Shown here: in pieces, positions 43,696 to 56,437 of the stretch
Layout: every line of letters begins with the position of its first letter
Numbering within the stretch: the first letter of the stretch is position 1
Assembly (NCBI RefSeq): GCF_013367775.1
Contig: NZ_CP055157.1
Span: 310,001 to 374,000, forward strand
Reading direction: 5' to 3'
DNA: 64,000 nt
Origin: Microbulbifer sp. YPW1
Lineage (GTDB): Bacteria > Pseudomonadota > Gammaproteobacteria > Pseudomonadales > Cellvibrionaceae
The notes under the pieces: model-generated
What the model was told of the DNA's origin: nothing
The model's database searches: none
Seen by the model: the letters and a program-made list of their open reading frames with translations, nothing else
Position numbers and translations under genes: made by a program

Positions 43696-46079
43696 AACGG
43701 CATTCCCGGCTGGTGCCGCGAACGCCGACGGCGCAAATCGGGCACCACACGGCGCAGCCAGCGGCGCACAGTCCGCTCAACTCCCGCCATCCACTTGCGC
43801 AACAGGCGCGGTTTTAGCAGAAGGCCCTTGAGTGTCGCCGGTGCGCGCCCGATTGCCCGCAGCAGTCCACCCAGCGCCAGAAGGATCGCGGCGAACATTA
43901 ACTGTCCGTATACGCCGGTGGCCGTGGAGGGATAGGTAAACGACTGCATCACCTGCCCCTTGGCAACGGCATTCGGTACCGGACTCGATTTCAGGGGTTC
44001 CGACTGCGGCCGCGCCGGGGTTTCTTCCACCGCGACAAAGCTGGTGTATGGGCTGAGCAACTGATACGCCAGGGCCAGCTCAAGAATATTTTCCCGCAGC
44101 GGATCGATCGCCTCCGGATCATTGATCGGGCCGCGCTCGCGCTGCTTGTCCCGCAGTGCGGCAATTTTTTCCCGCGCCCACAAACTGCCGATGCCTTTTG
44201 CCGAGGCTTCCACGGTGAGCTGGGCGAGAGACAGGCTGCGGGTAAATCGCTTGCCCGCCAGTCGACCGCTGATTACAAGCTCGCCGCTCTGGGGTTTACC
44301 CAGTGCATCGCCATCCACCCGTGCCAGCAAGCGGACTGGTTCCCCACGGTACAGGTCGGGCAAACGCTTGGGATACGACTCCACTTTCACCCCCTGGGGC
44401 CACTGGACCTGCAGGTCGGTCACCAGCGGGCTCTCCAGCTTCTGGAACAGCGCCCCCATTTTTGACTGCACTTCTGCGAGATCACCAATCTGCACAAAAC
44501 TGCCGCGGCCGTACTGCGCTGCCTTGGTCATGAAAAAGCTGTTGGGCGCGGAACCGATGCCCACGGTAAACAGTCGGGTTTCCCCAAGGCGCTGGCGGAT
44601 AATCTCGAACAGTGCGCGCTCGTTGCCTACCGAGCCATCGGTAATAAACACCACCTGGCGCACCAGCTCGCCGGCCTGGTGATCCAGCTGTTGCGACAGC
44701 GCTTCTTTAAGTGCCGGCGCCATTTCGGTACCACCGTTGGCCTGCAGCGACTCCACCCAACCGCGGGCGCGGGAGATATTGTCCGGCGTGGCCGCCATCG
44801 GGCGCGGAAAGAAACTGCGGTGATTGCTGTTGAATTCAATTATGTTGAAACGATCCACAGCGGTGAGGCGCGACAGCGCCAGCAACAAGCTTTCCTTTGC
44901 CTGGCGAATGGAGTTGCCGCCCATGGAGCCGGATGTATCCACCACATACACCACTTCCCGCGGCAATTTGCGCGCGGCATGATTGCCCTGGGGAGGCAGC
45001 AGTAGCAGCTGCATATATTGTGCCGAGGACTCGGAGGCCATCGCCGACTGTTCCGCAAACAGGGCCGCGGATGGCATCGCCGAGGTTTGCGGCCGCCAGG
45101 CAAGTACAAAGTCACGATCCATAGCCACAGCACCCTGCTTAAGGCTCACCCGATAGCGGTGGTTGTCTTCACGGCGGAAGCTCACCTCGTGATACGGGCT
45201 ATAAATATCCGCCAGTGGCAGTCCCATGCCCAGGTCCACGGATATTTTCATCTGGTGACTGCCATCCCGGTCCGCCAGCTCATTCACCGGCATCATCACC
45301 GGCGTGATCTGATCGGCATCGGGCACCTGGTCCGACGGCAGCGACCAGCCGTGCGCGTTCAGCGCAACTGTCTGTGTGGAGGCAGCCGGGCTGCCCGGGA
45401 CATAGCGCGGGGTCAGGGTACTCGGCAGGCGCAGGCTGAACTGGCCGCTATCAAAACGCAAAGTCTGCAAATAGCGCACCTGCACCAATATTTCTTCGCC
45501 CGGTGCAATATTGGCCATGCGGCTGGTAAACAGGTTCGGGCGCTGCTGCTCCAGCAGCGCCGCACGTTTCCCCGCCTCCCGCGCCGCCTTGTATACCTTG
45601 CGCGCCTGTTCCCGCTCGCGCACCTTGCCCACAATACGCCGCTCGCCGATCACGATTTCCATACCGTTAACCGCCGCATTTTCTGGCAAAGGCAACACAT
45701 AAACGGCTTCCTGCCAGTCGTTGCTGGTATTGCGGAACTGCTGCTCCAGCGTTACCTCGGCAACCAGCCCGCGCACACGGATATCCACTTCGGTGCCCAG
45801 GTGAATAGCGGGGATATAACGTCCGGGCTCGCCGCTTTTGAACAGCAGATCGCCGCTGCCCGATTCATCCATGCCGACACGTTCAAAGGTTTCAACAGTG
45901 GATTCCGCGGCTTGCGCGCGTACGCCGAGGGCGGCAACAAGCACAGCGATTGCCGTCACCAGCAACAACAGCCAGCTGCCTCCGCGACTTTTGCGATAGC
46001 GGCGGCGGTAGTACTCATCTTGGGGAAGAATTACCAGCTCACGCTGAATACGGGGCGGATGAAAAAAGGGACGATTCAC
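43692..46079 (-). CDS. VIT/vWA-domain sortase substrate protein
   Basis: 795 residues from the GTG at 46079, which has GGAGG six bases upstream; a TTG 33 bases earlier lacks such a site. A 30-residue basic N-terminus precedes a membrane segment ending AQAAE, then a VIT domain (about 60-185), a vWA domain (about 375-560) with the MIDAS DTSGS, and a linker. The sorting region is YPSTATG about 80 residues from the end, followed by a membrane helix and an unusually long Arg-rich tail of about 50 residues. It is the expected substrate of the sortase encoded next. A strong hairpin covers its ribosome binding site. Confidence 0.88.
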   Translation of the reverse strand: MNRPFFHPPRIQRELVILPQDEYYRRRYRKSRGGSWLLLLVTAIAVLVAALGVRAQAAESTVETFERVGMDESGSGDLLFKSGEPGRYIPAIHLGTEVDIRVRGLVAEVTLEQQFRNTSNDWQEAVYVLPLPENAAVNGMEIVIGERRIVGKVREREQARKVYKAAREAGKRAALLEQQRPNLFTSRMANIAPGEEILVQVRYLQTLRFDSGQFSLRLPSTLTPRYVPGSPAASTQTVALNAHGWSLPSDQVPDADQITPVMMPVNELADRDGSHQMKISVDLGMGLPLADIYSPYHEVSFRREDNHRYRVSLKQGAVAMDRDFVLAWRPQTSAMPSAALFAEQSAMASESSAQYMQLLLLPPQGNHAARKLPREVVYVVDTSGSMGGNSIRQAKESLLLALSRLTAVDRFNIIEFNSNHRSFFPRPMAATPDNISRARGWVESLQANGGTEMAPALKEALSQQLDHQAGELVRQVVFITDGSVGNERALFEIIRQRLGETRLFTVGIGSAPNSFFMTKAAQYGRGSFVQIGDLAEVQSKMGALFQKLESPLVTDLQVQWPQGVKVESYPKRLPDLYRGEPVRLLARVDGDALGKPQSGELVISGRLAGKRFTRSLSLAQLTVEASAKGIGSLWAREKIAALRDKQRERGPINDPEAIDPLRENILELALAYQLLSPYTSFVAVEETPARPQSEPLKSSPVPNAVAKGQVMQSFTYPSTATGVYGQLMFAAILLALGGLLRAIGRAPATLKGLLLKPRLLRKWMAGVERTVRRWLRRVVPDLRRRRSRHQPGMPL

Positions 46080-46080
46080 G

Positions 46081-46113
46081 ATTGCCTCCAGACAATTGGT
46101 TTCTGGAGGCAAT
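46081..46113 (-). promoter_or_regulatory. Hairpin sequestering the ribosome binding site of the sortase substrate
   Basis: On the minus strand, ATTGCCTCCAGA and TCTGGAGGCAAT are perfect 12-nt complements separated by 9 bases. The second arm contains the GGAGG and ends two bases before the GTG start. In mRNA this would hide the ribosome binding site. Confidence 0.7.
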
Positions 46114-46211
46114 TAAACGGGAGCAAGTTGGCGGGGGGCGGGCCGAATTCCGGCCCTGCAGAGATCAAATATGGCGAATTGTGGCAGCGCCCGATTCAGA
46201 CACAACAATCA

Positions 46212-47228
46212 TTAGATCTGGTTGCGGCGAGTCTGCCAGGTAATCGGCCGCGCGTATTGGTCGACCTTGTCGTCCACCCCCAGCAACATCGCGAACAGTG
46301 CCATACGCACCAGCAGGCCATTGTCGGTCTGGCGGAAAATAGCCAGGCTGGGGTGCTCGTTCAAATCCGAATCCAGCTCGTTGGCCTCGGCACGGGAATC
46401 CCGCGGCAGCGGATGCATGATCACCGTGTTGGGTTCCGCGTGGCGGGTAAAGATATCCCGGTTCAGGCGGAAGCGGCCGCGGTAGCGGTCGGCGTCGGCC
46501 TGGGATTCAAAACGCTCTTCCTGGATACGGGTGGAATAGACGATATCCACATGTTTGATCGACGGCTCAAGCTGATCCGTAACGGTCACCTGATGCCCGG
46601 CCTCGCGCAGCTTCTCCACCACCGCATCAGGCATTGCCAGCTCCGCCGGCGATACCAGTACCAGCTGGACGTTTTTAAACAGACACAGCAGTTTGCACAG
46701 GGAATGCACGGTACGACCATGCTTGAGGTCGCCGATCATGGCGATGCGGAAGTTATCCAGGGAGCCGCCCTTGCCTTCCAACTCTTTGCGGATGGTATAC
46801 AGGTCGAGCAGCGCCTGGGTCGGATGCTCATTGGCACCGTCGCCGCCATTCACGATCGGCACCCGGCTGGCCGCGGCAAATTCTGCGACGGATCCGGACT
46901 GCGGGTGGCGCATGCAGATCACATCGGAATACCCGGACAGAACCCGCGCGGTATCGTACAGGGACTCGCCCTTCGCCAGCGAGCTGGCAGAAACACCCAC
47001 CGTCTCGCGCACTGTGCCGCCAAGCAGGTTGAACGCGCAGCCGAAGCTCACCCGGGTACGGGTGCTGGGCTCGAAAAACATATTACCGAGGATCGCACCC
47101 TCAAGAACCCGGGTGACTTTTTCCCGGCGGGCATAGGGGACCATGGTGTCTGCCACGGCGAAAATGCGGTCAATGTCTCCCCGTTCGAATTGGCTGACGG
47201 AAAGGATGTTGGCACCGATAAAGTCCAT
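46212..47228 (-). CDS. pyrB: Aspartate carbamoyltransferase catalytic subunit
   Basis: 338 residues. Second step of pyrimidine synthesis, forming carbamoyl aspartate. Carbamoyl phosphate site EPSTRTRVSFG (about 53-63), NEHPTQALLDLYT (about 134-146) and MHPLPRDS (about 272-279) are all intact, as is the SLAKGES loop. No pyrI regulatory gene and no pyrC-like partner is adjacent. The sortase pair follows on the same strand after 132 bases. Confidence 0.95.
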   Translation of the reverse strand: MDFIGANILSVSQFERGDIDRIFAVADTMVPYARREKVTRVLEGAILGNMFFEPSTRTRVSFGCAFNLLGGTVRETVGVSASSLAKGESLYDTARVLSGYSDVICMRHPQSGSVAEFAAASRVPIVNGGDGANEHPTQALLDLYTIRKELEGKGGSLDNFRIAMIGDLKHGRTVHSLCKLLCLFKNVQLVLVSPAELAMPDAVVEKLREAGHQVTVTDQLEPSIKHVDIVYSTRIQEERFESQADADRYRGRFRLNRDIFTRHAEPNTVIMHPLPRDSRAEANELDSDLNEHPSLAIFRQTDNGLLVRMALFAMLLGVDDKVDQYARPITWQTRRNQI

Positions 47229-47327
47229 TGTTTCTCCACTGTTTGCGCCGGGATCGCCGGCTGCTTTACCGGGCGCGTATTCTACGCGGGAGACTGCCCG
47301 CGGAACAGAGAGTCTTTGCCTGCAGTA

Positions 47328-48779
47328 TTATCCCAGCAGAGCGTCAGCCCAGGCTTCCAACTGATCCAGTAGTGCCGTGCGATCCGGGTACTCCTCCCGC
47401 AGCCGCGCGATCTCCTCGAAATAGGACTCCATGGTGATGCTGGCACCGAATGCCGGGTCGGTCAGGCGCTGATAGCGCCACTCTTCCCAGCGCTCGCCCT
47501 CCTCTTCACTCAGCGTTTCGGGAAAGTTGCGCGCCCTCAGGCGAAAGAGTAGCTCCGGCAATCGGGAATCGGAAAACGGGATCTCTGACGCGAGGGCCTG
47601 CGGGCCGCGGCTCGCCAGCGCACTGTGCAGCTGGCGGCACAGGTCGCGGTCGGCGTCATTCATGAAGCCGTCGTAGAGGCGCGCTTCCACATCCCGGGCG
47701 GGGAAATCGCCATCGAGGAAAACCCCGTGCAACTTCTCGGTCAGGTCCAGATCCCGCAGGGTTGCCCAGTGGGATTCGCAGGCCGCCTTGTCGATACCCA
47801 GCTCAGCGGCGCGCTGGTCGGAGAGCATGTTGGCCGGGGCGAGCACCGGGCAGCGGTTCATATGGATCAGTTTCAGCCCAACCGGCAACGCCCCTTCCGC
47901 CAGTTTGTCGCGGGCAGTGTAGAGACGCTCGCGCAGCGCCTCCGCGTCCAGGTCTAGTATCGGCTGAGGGTCCATGGCGAGATTCGCGCAGATCACGGCA
48001 TTGCGGTTGACCGGATGCATTGCCAGGGGCAGCACATAGGTCAGGTGTCCGTGGCTGGCAGGTACCTTGCCAGAGATATGCAGCAGGGGCTTGCGCTCAC
48101 GCGGGTTGAGTATCTTGGCCACCGCCTGTTTGCGGCGCAGGTTGTAGACATAGTCGTAGAGCTTGGGCTGCTTTTCGCGGATCAGGCGCGCCATATCTAT
48201 GGTGGCGTGCACATCGGACAGCGCATCGTGGGCGCCCTCGTGGCTGATGCCATTGGCCGCGGTCAGCTCCTCGAGGCGGAAGGATGGCACCTTCGTCACG
48301 GTCCCGTCCGCACCGGTCACCTCCCGCTCGGGCCACTCGATGCCCTCGGGGCGCAGGGCGTAGGTCAGGCGCACCATGTCGATGATGTCCCAACGGCTAT
48401 TGCCGGAGCGCCATTCACGCTCGTAGGGATCCAGCAGGTTGCGGTACAGGGTGTGGCGGGTGACCTCGTCATCAAAACGCAGGCTGTTGTATCCCACACC
48501 ACAGGTGCCGGGGGCACCCAGCTCGTCGAGGATGCGACGGATAAACTCAATCTCCGGCAACCCCTCGGCAAACGCCTTCTGCGGCGCCAACCCGGTCACC
48601 AGCGCCGCCATCGGCTGGGGAAGGCAATCACTGGTGGGCTTGGCATAGATCATCAGTGGCTCACCGACGATATTGAGGTCTTCATCGGTGCGGATACCGG
48701 CAAACTGGGAGGGCTTGTCTGCGCCCGGGTCCACGCCCCAGGTTTCATAGTCATGCCAGTAAAGTGTGGTGCCGGACAT
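47328..48779 (-). CDS. sbcB: Exodeoxyribonuclease I
   Basis: 483 residues from the ATG at 48779 (MSGTTLYWHDYETWG). A 3'-5' single-strand DNA exonuclease of the DEDD group: HDYETWG carries the first acidic pair, FDDEV the second, and HDALSDVHATIDMARL the third with the catalytic His. SH3-like and C-terminal helical domains follow (to 483). It acts in mismatch repair and recombination. Divergent from argS, 147 bases apart. Confidence 0.95.
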   Translation of the reverse strand: MSGTTLYWHDYETWGVDPGADKPSQFAGIRTDEDLNIVGEPLMIYAKPTSDCLPQPMAALVTGLAPQKAFAEGLPEIEFIRRILDELGAPGTCGVGYNSLRFDDEVTRHTLYRNLLDPYEREWRSGNSRWDIIDMVRLTYALRPEGIEWPEREVTGADGTVTKVPSFRLEELTAANGISHEGAHDALSDVHATIDMARLIREKQPKLYDYVYNLRRKQAVAKILNPRERKPLLHISGKVPASHGHLTYVLPLAMHPVNRNAVICANLAMDPQPILDLDAEALRERLYTARDKLAEGALPVGLKLIHMNRCPVLAPANMLSDQRAAELGIDKAACESHWATLRDLDLTEKLHGVFLDGDFPARDVEARLYDGFMNDADRDLCRQLHSALASRGPQALASEIPFSDSRLPELLFRLRARNFPETLSEEEGERWEEWRYQRLTDPAFGASITMESYFEEIARLREEYPDRTALLDQLEAWADALLG

Positions 48780-48926
48780 CTCTCCCCCCGATAATTGCCG
48801 CAAAAGGCACCATGTTAACCCAGAATCGCGTCACTCCCCGTGCAGCTTGCAATGCTAAGGGGGCACATTAAAATCCCGCCTTCCTCTATATTGTCCAAGA
48901 ATCCCAATTCGGATCAGCATTCCTTT

Positions 48927-50663
48927 ATGAATATTCGCCAGCAGCTCAACGACATTTTCCAGACCGCCATGACCGCCGCGGGCATTCCCGCGGACTGCAG
49001 CCCGGCGGTGGCCCCGGCCAAGAAGGCGGGCTTTGGTGACTACCAGGCCAACGGCGCCATGGCTGCGGCCAAGAAAGTGGGCACCAATCCCCGCGAGCTG
49101 GCGGCGAAGATTGTGGATAACCTGGGCGACCAGCCCATGATCGAGAAAGTAGAGATTGCCGGCCCCGGCTTTATCAACATCCACCTGAGCGAGGACTGGA
49201 TGGGTAAAACCCTGGCCGCCGCTCGTGCCGACGATCGCCTGAATATCGCCACCATCGCCGAACCCCAGACCGTGGTGCTGGACTACTCAGCGCCCAACCT
49301 GGCCAAGGAGATGCACGTGGGCCACCTGCGCTCCACCATCATCGGCGACGCCCTGGCGCGGCTGCTGGAATTCCAGGGACACAAGGTTATTCGCCAGAAC
49401 CACATGGGCGACTGGGGCACCCAGTTCGGCATGCTGCTGGCGCACCTGTCGGACCAGATTCAGAAAGAAGATGCGGAAGTCGCACTGGCGGACCTGGAAA
49501 AATTCTACCGCGAAGCCAAGATCCGCTTCGATGAAGAGGAAGGCTTTGCCGACCGCGCACGGGAATACGTGGTGAAGCTGCAGGGCGGCGACCCCGAATG
49601 CCTGAAACTGTGGCAGCGCTTTATCGATATCTCGATCAGCCACAGTGAAGAGATCTACGAAAAGCTGAACGTCACCCTGAAGCGCAGCGACGTCTACGGC
49701 GAGAGCCGCTACAACGACGACCTGCCGGTGCTGGTGAAGGAGCTACTCGACCGCGGTATCGCCGTCGAGGATCAGGGCGCGGTTGTTGTCTTCCTCGAAG
49801 AGATGGCCGACAAGGAAGGCAATCCCAGCCCGATGATCATCCGCAAGCAGGGCGGCGGGTACCTGTACGCCACCACCGACCTGGCCGGTATCCGCTACCG
49901 CGCCAACCAACTGAAAGCCGACCGCATCGTGATTGTGGTGGACGCGCGTCAGTCCCTGCACCTGAAGCAGGCATTCACCACCGCGCGCAAGGCCGGTTTC
50001 CTGCCGGAAACGGTATCCCTGGAGCACTGCGCCTTCGGCACCATGATGGGCGAGGATGGCAAGCCGTTCAAAACCCGTACCGGCGGCACCGTAAAACTGG
50101 CCGCACTGCTGGACGAAGCGGTGGAGCGCGCCACCGCACTGGTTGCACAAAAGAATCCGGACCTGAGCCAGGAAGAGCGGGACCTGATTGGACGCGTAGT
50201 GGGTATCGGCGCCGTAAAGTACGCGGATCTCAGCAAAACCCGCACCAACGATTACGTGTTCAACTGGGACTCAATGCTGGCATTTGAGGGCAACACCGCG
50301 CCCTACCTGCAATATGCCTACACCCGCGTGCGCAGCATTTTCCGTCGCGCCGGTGTGGACCCGTCTGATCTGAAAGGCGACATTATCCTCGGTACCGACG
50401 CTGAGCGTGCGCTGGCGATCAAGCTGAATCAGTTTGGTGAAGTACTGGACCAGGTGGCCAAAGACACCTTCCCGCACGTGCTGTGTACTTACCTGTACGA
50501 ACTGGCGAGTGCCTACATGGGCTTCTATGAAGCCTGCCCGGTACTGAAAGAGGGGGTAAGCGAAGAAGAGAAGCTGAGCCGACTGCAGCTGTGCGATCTG
50601 GTTGCGCGCACCCTGGCCACAGGTCTGGACCTGCTGGGTATCGAAGTCCTGGAGCAGATGTAA
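48927..50663 (+). CDS. argS: Arginyl-tRNA synthetase
   Basis: 578 residues from the ATG at 48927 (MNIRQQLND); an upstream in-frame start in the intergenic region adds 29 unlikely residues. Class I enzyme: N-terminal additional domain, then [18 protein letters not shown] with the HIGH-like HVGH, and the DALRM anticodon-binding domain at the end. The canonical KMSKS is absent, as in many arginyl enzymes. It converges with the DUF2007 gene, 13 bases apart. Confidence 0.97.
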   Translation: MNIRQQLNDIFQTAMTAAGIPADCSPAVAPAKKAGFGDYQANGAMAAAKKVGTNPRELAAKIVDNLGDQPMIEKVEIAGPGFINIHLSEDWMGKTLAAARADDRLNIATIAEPQTVVLDYSAPNLAKEMHVGHLRSTIIGDALARLLEFQGHKVIRQNHMGDWGTQFGMLLAHLSDQIQKEDAEVALADLEKFYREAKIRFDEEEGFADRAREYVVKLQGGDPECLKLWQRFIDISISHSEEIYEKLNVTLKRSDVYGESRYNDDLPVLVKELLDRGIAVEDQGAVVVFLEEMADKEGNPSPMIIRKQGGGYLYATTDLAGIRYRANQLKADRIVIVVDARQSLHLKQAFTTARKAGFLPETVSLEHCAFGTMMGEDGKPFKTRTGGTVKLAALLDEAVERATALVAQKNPDLSQEERDLIGRVVGIGAVKYADLSKTRTNDYVFNWDSMLAFEGNTAPYLQYAYTRVRSIFRRAGVDPSDLKGDIILGTDAERALAIKLNQFGEVLDQVAKDTFPHVLCTYLYELASAYMGFYEACPVLKEGVSEEEKLSRLQLCDLVARTLATGLDLLGIEVLEQM

Positions 50664-50676
50664 ACGCGGTAAGTGT

Positions 50677-50925
50677 TCAGGCGCTCTCGCCGGAGAGTGC
50701 CTGCTGTAAAACCTGCTGGGCACTGGCGAGATCCGCATCGTGGATCAGCCAGAGTTCTGAAGACCAGTCCAGGTTGCCCGGTCCGCCGGGGCCACCCTGC
50801 CCTGCAGGAGGTGCCGGCTCCACCCGGGTCTTCTGGGTCAACACGGAATAACCGGCGGACTCCAGTAGATTTCGCAGATAACTACCGAGAAGTTGATCGT
50901 TGGTGGTGTAAATTTTACTCGCCAT
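50677..50925 (-). CDS. DUF2007-type small protein
   Basis: 82 residues from the ATG at 50925 (MASKIYTT). The pattern of an N-terminal VYTT-like strand, NLLESAGY helix, a Gly/Pro linker (PAGQGGPGGPG) and LWLIHDADLASAQQVL is that of DUF2007 (putative signal-transducing) proteins. The start is not certain: an upstream in-frame start would add 23 residues. Function unknown. It stands alone between argS and a diguanylate cyclase. Confidence 0.72.
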   Translation of the reverse strand: MASKIYTTNDQLLGSYLRNLLESAGYSVLTQKTRVEPAPPAGQGGPGGPGNLDWSSELWLIHDADLASAQQVLQQALSGESA

Positions 50926-51193
50926 TTTGCGACTGACTAACCTTTCTTCACCGGGCTTGTGGCCCGGACTGCCCGAATACTGCCGATGCGGCAATCACTT
51001 CATTTTCCTATCGCAAGTTCTGTAACTAGGGGGTACACCGGTGCAGAATTTACGCGCAGGACCCTTATAAACATAGATCAAATGCGACGGCTCCGCCGGT
51101 TGTGAAAGAAATTTTTCCCGGAAAAACCGGACAGACCTGCGGACAGAAAACGCGCAGTGGCGACACGGTAACGTAGCAATTGAGACGGGGAAT

Positions 51194-52993
51194 TCAGCGC
51201 GGTTTGGTCGTCACCAGCTCCAGCGGTGTTACCGGCCCTTTACCGGGCAGCGAGTGGTTGGGGGATACCCGCACTTCATCGGCCTCCGCACGCAGATCCG
51301 GGGTGTACAGCTGGTATTTGTTTTTGCCGTGACGTTTGGCGTGGTACATGGCGATGTCCGCCTTCTGCAGAATGGCCTCCAGGGTCTCCCCTTTTTCATC
51401 CACTGCCACCACTCCCACACTCATGGTAACGGTTACTTCGCTATCCTCGATTTTTACCGGCTGCGCCACGGTATTGAGCAACTTCTCGGCGAGAACCCGG
51501 TAGGCTTCAGGCTCCTTCAGGCCCCGCACCAGCACACAGAACTCGTCGCCGCCGAGACGCGCGACAATGTCCCCGCAGCGCATCACACTCAATAGCCGCC
51601 GCGCAATCACACACAGGAGTTCATCACCGCCTTGATGGCCCAGGGTGTCATTCACCAGCTTGAAATCATCCAGGTCGATAAAGAACACATAGCCCCGCTC
51701 CGGAACCGGTTCCGGCTGGTGCTCGCTCAGCTGCAGGTGAAACTCCAGTTGCTCAAGCAGGCTGTAGCGGTTGTCCAGCCCGGTCAGACTGTCGTGCATG
51801 GCAATCTGCTCTAGCTGCGCGGTTTTGCGGGTCACCATGTCATTCATGTCTTCCAGCTGGTCGCACATCGTCAGCCCGGTGTTATCCAGTACGTCCAGCT
51901 CGTCGAATTTATCTATGGATTTGAACACCGGGCGGATCAGTCGCCGCGCCTCATCGAAACGGCCATTGGTCAGCAACGGCAGCGCCTGGGCCAGTCGCCG
52001 CAGGCGCACGATCGGGCGCCACAGGGTACCTGCCACCGCGGCACTGAAGATCAGTGCACCCAGTACCGAGAACAGGAACAGCAGCTTCACCGACTGGTCG
52101 ATGTGCTCTACCTGTTCCGAGACATCCTCGATAAATACAAACTGGGCACCCTGCTCATCCACATCCACCCGCATGGTGCGAATATCGAACTCCCGATCAT
52201 CCAGCTCGAAAACCCGCAATCGATGCAGCTCGGACACAGCAGGCACCTCACCCGCAACCCCGGTAAGCAGCGGTAAAACCCGCTCCTGCGACGTTAGCGA
52301 CAGGACCTCGCGCCGCCAGGATGCGAGATACTTGCTGCCGGCCTCCGCAGGCACCTCCTCCCGCTCCGCGGACAGGATGGCAATATCCGAACCGGTCATT
52401 TCACGAAAACGGCGCAACTGGTTTGTCAGCGGGCGATCCACCTGCAGAACATAATCGCCACCGCGGGCTCGCATGGGCAGCGACAGGCTCTGTACGCAGG
52501 TGTGCTCGCAGTGCACCAGATCCAGCGGCTGTCCGCGCAGGAGCACCTGTTTCACCTGGTCCGGGGTCAGTGCATTGTGCGGGGAACCCCAGCTCAATAC
52601 CGGTTCGCTGCCCCCGTCATATACCTTGAGCGAGTGCAGATCCCAGCTGTGCTGCAGCAGTTCCCACTGCCGGCTCATCGTCTTGCGCAATTCATCCCGT
52701 GAAGAAATCCGTCCGCGCGGGCTCAGGGCAATCAGCTCTGCCAGTCGCGACAGCTCCTGCCGCGACTCCTCTAACAAACCGGAAACCTGGAACTGAAAAT
52801 TGAGATGACGGTGCTCGCGGCTTTTGGCCAGCAGGGACTGCAGGCTGCCGTTACCGAGCAGAATAAAAAACAGGCACATCGCCACCACCAGCAGCAGCGA
52901 GAAAAGACTGGCTTTGAAGCGTAGAGTGTTGAGGTTGGCCAAATGCAACACGTAGAAGCCCCGATTCCCTGGGAGTGGATGTCCTGACGCCAT
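51194..52993 (-). CDS. Membrane-bound diguanylate cyclase
   Basis: 599 residues. Two membrane helices (about 27-48 and 305-330) enclose a periplasmic sensor of about 250 residues; a HAMP-like linker leads to a GGDEF domain (about 430-580). The catalytic GGDEF is intact at 481-485, and an RCGD inhibitory site lies five residues upstream, so product feedback is expected. No EAL domain. It makes c-di-GMP in response to an unknown periplasmic signal. Confidence 0.93.
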   Translation of the reverse strand: MASGHPLPGNRGFYVLHLANLNTLRFKASLFSLLLVVAMCLFFILLGNGSLQSLLAKSREHRHLNFQFQVSGLLEESRQELSRLAELIALSPRGRISSRDELRKTMSRQWELLQHSWDLHSLKVYDGGSEPVLSWGSPHNALTPDQVKQVLLRGQPLDLVHCEHTCVQSLSLPMRARGGDYVLQVDRPLTNQLRRFREMTGSDIAILSAEREEVPAEAGSKYLASWRREVLSLTSQERVLPLLTGVAGEVPAVSELHRLRVFELDDREFDIRTMRVDVDEQGAQFVFIEDVSEQVEHIDQSVKLLFLFSVLGALIFSAAVAGTLWRPIVRLRRLAQALPLLTNGRFDEARRLIRPVFKSIDKFDELDVLDNTGLTMCDQLEDMNDMVTRKTAQLEQIAMHDSLTGLDNRYSLLEQLEFHLQLSEHQPEPVPERGYVFFIDLDDFKLVNDTLGHQGGDELLCVIARRLLSVMRCGDIVARLGGDEFCVLVRGLKEPEAYRVLAEKLLNTVAQPVKIEDSEVTVTMSVGVVAVDEKGETLEAILQKADIAMYHAKRHGKNKYQLYTPDLRAEADEVRVSPNHSLPGKGPVTPLELVTTKPR

Positions 52994-53463
52994 TCTCCAC
53001 TAGGCGCGCGGTACGAGGTCTACCGCACTCGACATCGACTACATTTTTATGTCCAGCAAGTATGGCGCAAATCATCGAATTCGACGTTGGAACTGGCGCC
53101 GCACAGAATAAAATAACGCCAACTAGCTCAGAACAGGATATATGTCACAAATTCGCGACTCTTTCAGCATAGATTTGACCTCAATGAGCGCGAATTGCCC
53201 ACAATCCCTGCCGTTGCTAAGATGCGCGCCGGCCGGAACCCGCAGCAATACCGGGTCACAAACTGGCCATGAATACCGGTTGGGCGAGTAGACTCTGCCA
53301 CACCAGTATTACCGGATGTCGATTGCACAGGCATCCAGCCCCGGCAACGCCGGCCCCAGTCAGGCCGCGCCCCTGCCATTGGCCCACTTTGCTATTTTTT
53401 ACCGGTAGCTCCCGACATCAGCGCACCGGCTGCACATTCAGTGTTTACAGGAATCCATCCACC
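52994..53463. other. Divergent intergenic region, diguanylate cyclase to gcvP
   Basis: 470 bases without a supported gene. I looked for a glycine riboswitch ahead of gcvP and saw none of its conserved strings. Promoters for both genes must be here, but only weak -35/-10 candidates are visible. Confidence 0.5.
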
Positions 53464-56355
<2,892 letters not shown>

Positions 56356-56380
56356 TCCCTCCGGATTAAGCCCATAAAAA

Positions 56381-56415
56381 AAGGCCGCCACCTGAAACAG
56401 GTGGCGGCCTTTTTT
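56381..56415. terminator. Terminator between gcvP and the MHYT gene
   Basis: Perfect 14-bp stem AAGGCCGCCACCTG / CAGGTGGCGGCCTT with an AAA loop, flanked by A and T runs. It serves both converging genes. Confidence 0.97.
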
Positions 56416-56437
56416 ATTGCAACAAATTATTCACACA

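Noticed and set aside
45018..47372. Long plus-strand open frame opposite the sortase substrate and pyrB
   Set aside because: Antisense shadow of high-GC coding sequence; it runs across two well supported genes and the gap between them.
53100..53463. Glycine riboswitch ahead of gcvP
   Set aside because: None of the conserved glycine aptamer strings is present and no terminator-like switch hairpin is visible.
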